A DNA stretch of 12,908 nt from an uncultured Eubacteriales bacterium (lineage in GTDB: Bacteria > Bacillota > Clostridia > Oscillospirales > Ruminococcaceae), in NCBI GenBank assembly GCA_900318545.1, contig ONLC01000029.1, positions 1-12,908 of the forward strand, written 5' to 3'. Positions 1 to 6,540 of this stretch are shown here, piece after piece; the first letter of the stretch is position 1; each line of letters opens with the position of its first letter. Made by a program: the position numbers and the translations under genes. The notes under the pieces are model-generated. The model did no database searches, was not told the origin of the DNA, and was given only the letters and a program-made list of their open reading frames with translations.

Positions 1-664
1 TTTTGCCTTTAAGCTTTGTCAGCATATCCTTGACTATCGCTGTTATCGAGAGCCCCTTAACCCTTTGCGCTCCCCACTCGGCAGAGATATCTCTCGGGTG
101 TCTGCCCCAGAGCTTTTCGGTGTAGCCCTCAAAGAACATAGAATACAAAACTCTCCCGAAGCGGTTTATGTAGAAGCTCTCTAAGTTATCCTCATGCAGC
201 TTGTGAACACAGGAATACAGATAGCTGAGACCTGCCCTTGCAGTTGTCAGCAAGCCCATGTTCCTGACAGTGTTCATATTCATTGTCACAGGATAATCAA
301 AGAATGCTTTTTTATAATAAATGCGTGAAACTCTGTCACGCAGCAGCATTACATTATCCTCACGCTCAGGGTCTCCGCCATTCTTTTCAAATGCCTTTTC
401 ATGCCCCAGCACCTTATCATCAAATGACGGCTTTCCCTGCACAGGCATAAGATCACTCCACCATTTCATGATACGCTCGTCCTTTGAGAAAAAGCGGTGG
501 CCTCCGATATCCATGCGATTGCCGTTATGACGTACCGTCCGTGAGATGCCGCCAAGCGTGCTGCTTGCTTCAAGCACCGTGACCTGACAGTCTCCTGTTT
601 TCAATAGCTCATAGGCAGCTGTAAGACCTGCGGGTCCCGCCCCGATTATAACAATTTTTTTCAT
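1..664 (-). CDS. FAD-dependent oxidoreductase, amine-oxidase/UDP-galactopyranose-mutase-like (3' end beyond window)
   Basis: Partial gene: the N-terminal 221 residues are present and the C-terminus lies off the left edge. The protein opens with a Rossmann FAD-binding strand, MKKIVIIGAGPAG (GxGxxG at residues 8-13), followed by an acidic residue ending the second strand (VLEAS, about 30-34) and GGIS, the usual start of NAD(P)/FAD amine-oxidase-like proteins. The segment DIGGHRFFS (52-60) and FEGYTEKLWG (178-187) resemble the UDP-galactopyranose mutase/phytoene-desaturase-like group, in which FAD acts on a sugar nucleotide or an isoprenoid. The substrate cannot be read from here. The ATG at 664 has a GGAGGA ribosome site 6 nt upstream and lies 2 bp after the stop of the GtrA gene, so the two are co-transcribed and probably work together. 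FAD fold is sure; the role is inferred. Confidence 0.85.
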   Translation of the reverse strand, partial: MKKIVIIGAGPAGLTAAYELLKTGDCQVTVLEASSTLGGISRTVRHNGNRMDIGGHRFFSKDERIMKWWSDLMPVQGKPSFDDKVLGHEKAFEKNGGDPEREDNVMLLRDRVSRIYYKKAFFDYPVTMNMNTVRNMGLLTTARAGLSYLYSCVHKLHEDNLESFYINRFGRVLYSMFFEGYTEKLWGRHPRDISAEWGAQRVKGLSITAIVKDMLTKLKGK

Positions 665-666
665 TA

Positions 667-1134
667 TCATTCCTCCGTTTTGTTATACAGCAGATATTTT
701 CTTGCAAAGAAGTTCCAGAAAAATGCTATCCCCGTTGCAAGCACCTGCCCGACAAGATAATATTTATCCGCAGGTATGAGTCCGCCAAAGAGCTTGCTGT
801 CGGCTAATGCCTTATCAAACAGCCATATCATTCCCTGATTTATCCCAAGCCCGACCACACCGATAAGAGAAAAGGCAATAAAATCCTCTGCTCTGTTTCG
901 GGCAGAAGAATTATCAAACACCCACAGAGCAGAGATAATATAATTAAACACCAGCCCTCCGATAAAGCCGACCGCATTTGCGATATTTGCATCAAGCCCG
1001 ACCGCTTCTTTAAGCAGCACCAGCAGACCCCACTGAACAAAAGCAGCACCGCCGCCCACGAATACATAGCGGATAAACTGGGCGGCGGTGCTTTGCGGTT
1101 TATGCGATATATTTAAGTGCTTTGTTCTACTCAT
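667..1134 (-). CDS. GtrA-family four-helix membrane protein
   Basis: A 155-residue protein with a short basic N-terminus and four hydrophobic segments at about 20-43, 49-72, 84-106 and 125-147, the size and layout of the GtrA family. Family-typical stretches are FIRYVFVGG at the first helix, NAVGFIGGLVFNYIISALWVF in helix 2, and FFWNFFARKYLLY at the end, where an aromatic/Asn-rich helix is followed by basic residues. GtrA proteins act in the cytoplasmic membrane with polyprenyl-phosphate-linked sugars, often beside a glycosyltransferase. No glycosyltransferase is visible in the window, but one could lie past the left edge. The start overlaps the end of the anti-sigma gene by 8 bp and has no recognisable ribosome site, so translation is probably coupled to the upstream gene. 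Same operon as the FAD oxidoreductase. Confidence 0.9.
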   Translation of the reverse strand: MSRTKHLNISHKPQSTAAQFIRYVFVGGGAAFVQWGLLVLLKEAVGLDANIANAVGFIGGLVFNYIISALWVFDNSSARNRAEDFIAFSLIGVVGLGINQGMIWLFDKALADSKLFGGLIPADKYYLVGQVLATGIAFFWNFFARKYLLYNKTEE

Positions 1135-2353
1135 GGCTGTTATTGTTTATATAGCTCGTTATGCTGTCGGTCACAGCTGTTCCCACGTTATAGACTGCTG
1201 TATTTCCGAACACGTTCACAGCAATATATCCTTCGCTGTAACAAGTGAAGTTTACACTTGCCCCATACATAGGTGCATCAAGGTATGTCGTCCATTGGAC
1301 TTCGCCATAGGCTGTGTCTGTAAGCTCACCGTCAGCAGAAAGGAAAAGCTGGGTAAGTTCGCTGTCATCATCGACATACTTGGTCATACCGTCATACACG
1401 TTTATCGCCTGACCGTTAAAGGTGTACTTATCCATATTCAGAGCATATATAAGCTCCGAGAATGAACCATAGTATTTTTCAGTGTTTGCAAAAAGATAGT
1501 ACCGCTGATCGTTATTGAAGTTCGGGAATTTAGCTGCAACCATAAAGCCGCTGTCCGCATATTTCAGACTGTAGATCTCAGCCTGAGTATTCGGGCGGAT
1601 ATCACCGTAGAGTGAAGAAGCATCAACTGTTGTTATATACTCACCGATATATGAGCTGTTCGGGATATTATTGCTGCCGATATAGAATTCCCATATCTCG
1701 CCATAATCTCCACAGGCAAAGTGATAGTTCACGCCGTCAAGCTCAAGATCGATATACTCATCGATCGGCAATTCAAGTACCACTGCCTGCTGATAGCCGT
1801 CGCCCTCCTCGGCGGTCACAGGATAGTCGTTTCCGGCATCGGGGAACCATTCGGCTCTTCCGTCATCAACTGTCTCCGGTTCTAGTTCAGACGTGCTGTT
1901 ATCGGCCTTGCTGATCTCCTCGTTTTTTTCTTCTTTTTGCTCTGCTTCTGACACTGCATTGTTCTCGGCAGGGGCAAGGCTGTCAATATCTGAGACAGAT
2001 GATTCTTCAGCGGTTGACGGAGTGCTGTTTGCCTTGCTTTCTGCTTTGGAAACCGCCTCAATCATGCTATCTGCCTTTGATATGGCTGTGCGGTCGGTCT
2101 TTATGCTGTTGTCACTGCTCTTGATAAATGCAGTCACGCCGAACACCAGTACCAATGCGGCAGCCGCAGCAATCACAGCGTATCTGCCTGTGTGCTTTAT
2201 TGCAGGCTTTTCGCTGATATCGTGCTCTTTTAAGTATTCCTGTGCTTTTTCGGGCTCAGCCGAGAACATCTCAGCCTTTTCCATTACCGACTGAATCAGC
2301 TTGTCATCGGGAGAAAGCCGTTTTTCAATTCTCTCAAAATCATTCTTTTTCAT
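1127..2353 (-). CDS. Single-pass anti-sigma-factor-like membrane protein (partner of the 2350-2838 sigma factor)
   Basis: A 408-residue protein. Residues 1-56 are a charged cytoplasmic segment, 57-77 form one hydrophobic helix (YAVIAAAAALVLVFGV), 80-175 are a low-complexity Ser/Lys/Ala/Glu linker with recurring SKA motifs, and 176-408 form an extracellular aromatic- and Asn-rich domain. That domain has two cysteines (ACGDYGE at C214 and FTCYSEG near the C-terminus) that could form a disulphide. There is no HxxxCxxC zinc anti-sigma motif. The assignment rests on topology and on the gene overlapping the ECF sigma gene by 4 bp (ATGA), the usual arrangement of a sigma/anti-sigma pair. I do not recognise the extracellular domain; a ligand- or stress-sensing role is inference. 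Confidence 0.75.
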   Translation of the reverse strand: MKKNDFERIEKRLSPDDKLIQSVMEKAEMFSAEPEKAQEYLKEHDISEKPAIKHTGRYAVIAAAAALVLVFGVTAFIKSSDNSIKTDRTAISKADSMIEAVSKAESKANSTPSTAEESSVSDIDSLAPAENNAVSEAEQKEEKNEEISKADNSTSELEPETVDDGRAEWFPDAGNDYPVTAEEGDGYQQAVVLELPIDEYIDLELDGVNYHFACGDYGEIWEFYIGSNNIPNSSYIGEYITTVDASSLYGDIRPNTQAEIYSLKYADSGFMVAAKFPNFNNDQRYYLFANTEKYYGSFSELIYALNMDKYTFNGQAINVYDGMTKYVDDDSELTQLFLSADGELTDTAYGEVQWTTYLDAPMYGASVNFTCYSEGYIAVNVFGNTAVYNVGTAVTDSITSYINNNSHE

Positions 2354-2838
2354 AAGTCTCCCTCCAATCTGTTTTTCAGATGCTTCTTTGCTTTTTTGAG
2401 TCTCATACTCACGGTATTCGCTCTTACACCCAGCATTTCGGCTGTTTCATTCACCGAAAGCCCGACGAAGCAGTGCAGATAAACAGCCTCCCTTAGCTTT
2501 TGCGGAAGATTCATAACGTCAGAATAGATGTCCTTGTCCTCCTGCGTTTCAAGACAGATATCCGCATTGAACTCCTCGGTTTTGTCAATGTGCTGATTCC
2601 ACTTGGAAGCGTTCTGCTGCCTGCATTTGTATATTGTTGTTCTGATAAGCCACGCTTTTTTAGCGGCTTCATTGTCAAAGCTCAGCTGCTTTATGAAATA
2701 CAGAAGAAAGACCTCCTGAAACACATCGTCAGCATCACTTTTGTTTATCAGCATAGTGAGTGCGATACCGTAAACCGTATTTTTATACTCACGCATTGTT
2801 TTCTCAAGCTCTTGAACTTTGGGATCATCATTATGCAT
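2350..2838 (-). CDS. ECF-type RNA polymerase sigma factor
   Basis: A 162-residue protein with the two-domain layout of ECF sigma factors. Region 2 covers about residues 12-75 with the core-binding/-10 motif DADDVFQEVFLLYF, and region 4 covers about 107-155 with LPQKLREAVYLHCFVGLSVNETAEMLGVRANTVSMRLKKA split over a helix-turn-helix that reads the -35 element. The start is ATG at 2838. A longer frame could begin at a GTG at 2850, but that GTG is part of the ribosome site GGGAGGTG, so it cannot be the start; the spacing to the ATG is about 11 nt. First gene of an operon with the anti-sigma, GtrA and FAD-oxidoreductase genes. Closeness of the fit to ECF factors is clear; the regulon is unknown. 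Confidence 0.93.
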   Translation of the reverse strand: MHNDDPKVQELEKTMREYKNTVYGIALTMLINKSDADDVFQEVFLLYFIKQLSFDNEAAKKAWLIRTTIYKCRQQNASKWNQHIDKTEEFNADICLETQEDKDIYSDVMNLPQKLREAVYLHCFVGLSVNETAEMLGVRANTVSMRLKKAKKHLKNRLEGDL

Positions 2839-2934
2839 AGGCCTTTGCACCTCCCTGTAATATAATCACTCAAAATGGCGGGAATCTCAACAGTCGGGAA
2901 TAAAATCAGCTTTTCCAACAAAACGAAAGCTCAT

Positions 2935-2952
2935 ATTTTGTGCATTTTGTGC
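2935..2952. repeat. Tandem 9-bp direct repeat upstream of the sigma gene
   Basis: Two perfect copies of ATTTTGTGC stand head to tail, read on the plus strand. On the strand of the sigma gene they read GCACAAAAT twice, about 100 bp upstream of its start. They are at helical spacing of just under one turn and could be a protein-binding site, but the copy number is only two and the role is unknown. Confidence 0.6.
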
Positions 2953-3022
2953 CGACCGTGAATCAGCACTGCTGTAAAAGCTCAGGGATATCATTCAGTC
3001 AGCGTTTTCAGATTACCAATGC

Positions 3023-3056
3023 AAAAGGGCCGACCGCAATTGCGATCAGCCCTTTG
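3023..3056 (-). terminator. Rho-independent terminator of the cysteine peptidase gene
   Basis: Read on the minus strand, about 21 nt after the peptidase stop, the arms AAAGGGC and GCCCTTT close a long hairpin that continues through G-U and Watson-Crick pairs to a CGCAATTGCG palindrome at the apex. The arm ends in a short TTTT run. It separates the peptidase from the downstream sigma operon on the same strand. The U-run is short, so some read-through is possible. Confidence 0.8.
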
Positions 3057-3076
3057 TGTTATGGAGAATAAAAAGC

Positions 3077-5749
3077 TCAGTTCTTTTTCTTCTTTACAGT
3101 TACTGCTGCTGCTGCTGCCAGTGTCAGTGCTGCCATACCTGCGGCTGCACCTGTGCCCGGGTTTGTAGTAGTAGCTGTTGATGCTGCCTTTGAATCAGCC
3201 GCCGAGCTCTCGGACTGCTTGTCTGCTGCCGAGCTTTCAGGCTGCTTGTCTGCACCTGTCAATACGGTAAAGGTCAGATCCTCGGGGAAGATAGGAGGAC
3301 GCTCCTCATCAATGTAAACTCCCATGAACATCAGACGTGCAGTGCTTTCAATGCTGCCCTTTGCTGCGTCTTCTTCGGTAACTGTATACTCATAGGGTAT
3401 CTCTAAGGTCTCGCCAAGAGCCAGCTTAGTGATAACAGCATCCTTATTATCCTCACCGATCATAAACTGCTTACCGTTGATAGTCAGCTCGATCTCACAC
3501 TCAGCGTCCATTTCTTCAAGGGTTTTAACTGTGTCGAGGTTGTATTTTACCTTGATAACACCCTTGAGCACATCTCCTGCCTTGTAGCTTTCCTGCTCAT
3601 CGACAGGCTTATTTGAAACTGAAAGGTACTCTGTCTCGGGATAGCTTCTTACTGCGAAGTTATCATACTCAAAACCGTCATTGTTCAGATCCTTGTTCAG
3701 TGCTTTGAGCTCAGTTACAACGTCTGCCCAGTCAGTCCACTCGCTGCCGCTGCCGACAAAGCTTTCGCCCTTGTTTACAACTGCATGGCTATAGGCAATA
3801 GCAGGATTATACTCGTCGGGATCCTTTCCGGAGTCAATAAAACGCTCGTGAGCATAAGGCTCATAGTATTCTATACCGCGCTCGTTGACATCTCTGCTGA
3901 AATTCAGCTCATATCCGTCCTGATCCTTGATGTTAACGACTACGGAATACTTATCTCCTGCTCTGAGTGACAGTGCTCTTCCGATATCTACCATGTGATA
4001 GCCTGCAGTTGCAAAGTGCTCAGTTTGCTGTGCAAAGAGTTCACCGTCAACAGGGGAGGACGCACCATCGTTCAGCTTGTAGACCTTGTACTCAACATCA
4101 CTTTCAGCAGATGTAGTCTCAACACCGATAAATCTTACTGCACAGTTATTATCAGCAGTAAACACGCTTGCCATGTTTATTTCATCTTCCATTGTTACTC
4201 TGTTTCTTCCCTGAGTAGGCAGGAAGTCATACATATCAATGTTCTTCAGAAGGAAGCCGGTATCTTTGTTGGTATCAAGCACGATGCTCTCAGGCATACA
4301 AAGGCTCTGGTCATAGTATGAAAGATAGAAGTATCCTGTTCCGCCCGAGCCCCAGCCTGTGCCCCAGCTGTTCTTGATTATCCATGCGCCGTCGCCGCCG
4401 ATAGTTCCATTAGGATCCTTGAAATACTCCTTCGGGAAGGTATCGTCATAACCTATTATGCAGACAGCGTGGTTAGCAGGAAACGGCATATTTACAGAAG
4501 CCGGATCATTCGGGTCATATTCAGGATCATAGGTATACTGTGCCCATATAGCTGCATCATCCTTCGAGTCGGTAACATTGCCGTCTTCGTCAAGAAAGTT
4601 CATAAATCCTTCGTCACCGATGGTTTCACCGGGCATCGACTGGTCAGCTTGGAAAGCTATAGCCACACCTCTGCCCTGTACGATCTCATTCTTTATCGCA
4701 GCTGTGGCATTGGGATTATAAATATATTCCATATTCTCTCCGACAGAATACGGTGCAGGAAGTGCGTTGCCGTCCTTGAGATAATATTCACTTGTAAAAC
4801 GATCAGAGTCATCAAGAGTCCAGTCATTTACTTCCTTGGGATATACAAATATGTATTTTTTGCCGATATTATCCTCCGAGGGGTTCTCGATTATGGCCTG
4901 AATATCAGTAATCGTTGTGAACTCATAGTCAGGGAATTTTGCGAGCTGTTCTTCAATGATCGCATCTGCATCATCTTGGCTGACGATTTTCCTGAAAAGC
5001 AGATCTGCCGAAGTACTATCCTTACTGTAATCGCCGGTGATCTCCTTGCAGGCAATAATAATATCCACAAGGTTGGCTGTTTCCTCACTTGTCTGGTAAG
5101 GGAAACTCGTCTCAAATGCAGGACCTATACCTGCCGAATACAGTGTATTGACAGAGGAATAAAAACCGCCGTGATTATAGACTTTATTGCAGATGTCCTC
5201 AGCCGAATCGCCCTCAGCAATGCCGGAATAGTAACCCTCTCCGACCTGTTCAAGATACCTGCCGCTCTTTTCGGTGATCGGATTAAAGGCAAACCATGCA
5301 AGGTGCTTTTCCGAAAGGTCATACAGCGGCAGGAGCCACTCATTCTCGGGGTTATTATAGTCAAAGTCTTTTGAAGATGCAAGGCTCGTCTCAGCCGCAG
5401 CAGTACCGCCGAAGCTCCAGCAGGTGCCCCATGGGTTCTGCAGCTTAACAGGAGAAACATAGTTCTTTCCGTTGACATTGCGCAGATCGTACTTCTCGGG
5501 CAGCTCAACACCAGTCAGTTCAACAGCATTGGTATTGGAGTATTCAAGTATGTCCATCGTCGAAGATTCACGGAAAGAGGTGTTCGTTTCGATCCCATGC
5601 CTTCTCAGGTCGTTTTCATGAACAGCCGAAACTATATCAGATTTCGAGTAAGCCTCAGCACTCAGTACAGCGTAGGGCAGCGAGCCTGCATAGCCTGCTG
5701 CAAGTGACAGAGCAGTCATCAATGCTGTAGTTCTGCGTAATATTTTCAT
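3077..5749 (-). CDS. Secreted C1A (papain-family) cysteine peptidase with lectin-like domain and sorting-type C-terminus
   Basis: An 890-residue exported protease. Signal peptide at about 1-31 (basic MKILRR, hydrophobic core, AEA cleavage region), a short pro-segment, then LPEKYDLR at 83, the usual entry to the C1A fold. The catalytic Cys110 is in NPWGTCWSFG with the oxyanion Gln at 104, His427 is in ANHAVCIIGYD, and Asn460 is in IIKNSWGTGWG; the triad is complete. About 316 residues separate Cys from His, far more than in papain, so a large insertion is present. Residues about 500-640 resemble the lectin-like domain that follows such bacterial proteases. A repeated DKQxESSAA linker leads to NPGTG (863-867), an Ala-rich helix and KKKKN, resembling a sortase or membrane anchor. 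The start at 5749 is set by AGGAGG 7 nt upstream; the longer frame from 5788 starts inside the -10 element. Confidence 0.93.
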   Translation of the reverse strand: MKILRRTTALMTALSLAAGYAGSLPYAVLSAEAYSKSDIVSAVHENDLRRHGIETNTSFRESSTMDILEYSNTNAVELTGVELPEKYDLRNVNGKNYVSPVKLQNPWGTCWSFGGTAAAETSLASSKDFDYNNPENEWLLPLYDLSEKHLAWFAFNPITEKSGRYLEQVGEGYYSGIAEGDSAEDICNKVYNHGGFYSSVNTLYSAGIGPAFETSFPYQTSEETANLVDIIIACKEITGDYSKDSTSADLLFRKIVSQDDADAIIEEQLAKFPDYEFTTITDIQAIIENPSEDNIGKKYIFVYPKEVNDWTLDDSDRFTSEYYLKDGNALPAPYSVGENMEYIYNPNATAAIKNEIVQGRGVAIAFQADQSMPGETIGDEGFMNFLDEDGNVTDSKDDAAIWAQYTYDPEYDPNDPASVNMPFPANHAVCIIGYDDTFPKEYFKDPNGTIGGDGAWIIKNSWGTGWGSGGTGYFYLSYYDQSLCMPESIVLDTNKDTGFLLKNIDMYDFLPTQGRNRVTMEDEINMASVFTADNNCAVRFIGVETTSAESDVEYKVYKLNDGASSPVDGELFAQQTEHFATAGYHMVDIGRALSLRAGDKYSVVVNIKDQDGYELNFSRDVNERGIEYYEPYAHERFIDSGKDPDEYNPAIAYSHAVVNKGESFVGSGSEWTDWADVVTELKALNKDLNNDGFEYDNFAVRSYPETEYLSVSNKPVDEQESYKAGDVLKGVIKVKYNLDTVKTLEEMDAECEIELTINGKQFMIGEDNKDAVITKLALGETLEIPYEYTVTEEDAAKGSIESTARLMFMGVYIDEERPPIFPEDLTFTVLTGADKQPESSAADKQSESSAADSKAASTATTTNPGTGAAAGMAALTLAAAAAVTVKKKKN
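3198..3251 (-). repeat. Two-copy 27-bp repeat coding the peptidase linker
   Basis: Two adjacent 27-bp units (3198-3224 and 3225-3251) differ at only a few positions. Read on the minus strand they encode DKQPESSAA and then DKQSESSAA. They lie between the last folded domain and the NPGTG anchor, the usual place for a wall-spanning Ser/Ala-rich spacer. Such repeats commonly vary in copy number between strains. Confidence 0.8.
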
Positions 5750-5756
5750 TAGAAGA

Positions 5757-5762
5757 CCTCCT
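5757..5762 (-). promoter_or_regulatory. Ribosome binding site deciding the peptidase start
   Basis: AGGAGG on the minus strand lies 7 nt before the ATG at 5749 and is a full consensus match. It excludes the in-frame ATG at 5788, which would add 13 residues in front of the signal peptide and begins just upstream of, and overlapping the region of, the promoter -10. Confidence 0.9.
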
Positions 5763-5778
5763 AATTTAATATGTTGAT

Positions 5779-5807
5779 ATTTTAGCATATTTTTGTGTAT
5801 TTGTCAA
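5779..5807 (-). promoter_or_regulatory. Sigma-A promoter of the cysteine peptidase gene
   Basis: On the minus strand, TTGACA (5802-5807) and TAAAAT (5779-5784) are separated by 17 bp, and the bases before the -10 read TGC, giving a TGn extension. The predicted start at about 5772 gives a leader of about 22 nt ahead of the ATG. The -35 is a full consensus match, so basal expression should be high. Confidence 0.85.
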
Positions 5808-5851
5808 CGAAATCTTTAATTTATATAAAAAATCTGTGTAAGCTGTACAAT

Positions 5852-5866
5852 TTAACAGATTGTTAA
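5852..5866. promoter_or_regulatory. Inverted repeat between the divergent promoters, candidate operator
   Basis: TTAACA, GAT, TGTTAA form a perfect 6-bp inverted repeat with a 3-bp spacer. It lies about 45 bp upstream of the peptidase -35 and about 38 bp upstream of the -35 of the second sigma gene, near the middle of the divergent region. A dimeric regulator could act on both genes from here. AT-rich DNA gives such repeats by chance fairly often, so the role is a guess. Confidence 0.35.
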
Positions 5867-5903
5867 TCGGCGAAATGTAAAAATCTCTTCCGAAATCAGC
5901 CTG

Positions 5904-5932
5904 TTGATTCCTATTATAATATGTGCTATAAT
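5904..5932 (+). promoter_or_regulatory. Sigma-A promoter of the second sigma/anti-sigma operon
   Basis: TTGATT (5904-5909) and TATAAT (5927-5932) are separated by 17 bp, and TGC directly before the -10 forms an extended -10. The start would be near 5939, giving a leader of about 68 nt. A second TATAAT at 5915-5920 has no matching -35. Confidence 0.82.
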
Positions 5933-5955
5933 AAAAAAAACTTTTTTCAAAAAGC

Positions 5956-5984
5956 TGAAACTATTTTCCTTTCTGCTGCGACTA
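5956..5984 (+). promoter_or_regulatory. Candidate ECF-type promoter just upstream of the second sigma gene
   Basis: TGAAAC (5956-5961), 17 bp, then CGACTA (5979-5984). This matches the general ECF pattern known from Bacillus sigma W, M and X promoters (AAC at -35, CG-containing -10). The predicted start at about 5990 is only a few bases before the AAGGGGG ribosome site, giving a very short leader, which lowers confidence. If real it would let the sigma factor drive its own operon. Confidence 0.45.
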
Positions 5985-6006
5985 TATAAGTGAAGGGGGT
6001 GAAAAC

Positions 6007-6540
6007 GTGGACAAAGTGAAGCTCGATCAGAAATTTGAACAGATCTATGACAGGACATACACAGACATATATAAGTATATCCTGCTGAAGGTCAGTCCGA
6101 AGGAGACAGCCGAGGACATACTCCAGAATACTTATTTTGAGCTGTACAGGAAGATGCTCTCGGGCGAAACTATACTGCGCCCAAAGCATTTTCTCCTGAC
6201 AGTTGCCAAAAGGCGCGTTGCTGACCATTACAGGAGCGCTCCCGACGAAGAGAGCTTCGACGATAACATAGCAATAGTCGATGAACGTGCGCTGGAGGAC
6301 CTCGAAAACGATGACAGCTTTCTGTATGAGGACATCATGCGGAGTTTAGAACAATCGGACACGACCGCCTACAGGATCTTTTATCTTCACTATGCCTGCG
6401 GTCACACCCTTCAAAAAACTGCGAAGCTTCTGGGAATGACGGAATCGACAGTAAAGTCGAAAATGTACCGTACACTCTCGAAGCTCAAAAAACAACTAAC
6501 AGAGGAGGACAACTATGCGTTATTCAGACGGAGTCGCTAA
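6007..6540 (+). CDS. ECF-type RNA polymerase sigma factor (second)
   Basis: A 177-residue ECF sigma factor. Region 2 is at about 8-77 (core motif KETAEDILQNTYFELYRKM at 32-50, then HFLLTVAKRRVADHYR), followed by an acidic linker rich in Asp/Glu (79-105) and region 4 at about 107-163 (FYLHYACGHTLQKTAKLLG then MTESTVKSKMYRTLSKLKK, the recognition helix). The start is a GTG at 6007, supported by AAGGGGG 7 nt upstream; no nearer ATG fits. Its end overlaps the anti-sigma gene by 26 bp. It differs clearly from the factor at 2350-2838, so the two systems are not a recent duplication. Confidence 0.93.
   Translation: MDKVKLDQKFEQIYDRTYTDIYKYILLKVSPKETAEDILQNTYFELYRKMLSGETILRPKHFLLTVAKRRVADHYRSAPDEESFDDNIAIVDERALEDLENDDSFLYEDIMRSLEQSDTTAYRIFYLHYACGHTLQKTAKLLGMTESTVKSKMYRTLSKLKKQLTEEDNYALFRRSR

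Larger units (their letters stand above)
2839..3076. other. Intergenic region between the sigma gene and the peptidase gene
   Basis: A 238-bp gap without a credible gene. Read on the minus strand it holds the peptidase terminator (3023-3056), a tandem 9-bp repeat (2935-2952), and the leader of the ECF sigma gene with its ribosome site (2849-2856). No strong sigma-A promoter is visible. The best ECF-like candidate is TTGGAA (2913-2918) and CGACTG (2891-2896) separated by 16 bp, a poor match at -35. A TATATT at about 2858-2865 sits too close to the ribosome site to serve as a -10 with a useful leader. The promoter of this operon therefore remains undecided. Confidence 0.5.

Noticed and set aside
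2964..2974. CAGCACTGCTG palindrome in the 2839-3076 gap
   Set aside because: Eleven bases with a one-base centre is too short to be distinguished from chance and no gene starts nearby in a fitting orientation.
4469..5374. 301-codon plus-strand frame opposite the peptidase
   Set aside because: It lies fully within the well-supported peptidase gene, has no ribosome site or recognisable domain, and its length follows from the codon bias of the real gene.
5931..5954. A-run followed by T-run and CTTTTTTCAAAAAG hairpin in the leader of the second sigma gene
   Set aside because: Weak AT stem with a tiny loop; unlikely to terminate or regulate.
5852..6228. Two short minus-strand frames upstream of the second sigma gene (68 and 93 codons)
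   Set aside because: They cross the sigma-A promoter and the start of the sigma gene, lack a ribosome site and show no domain.
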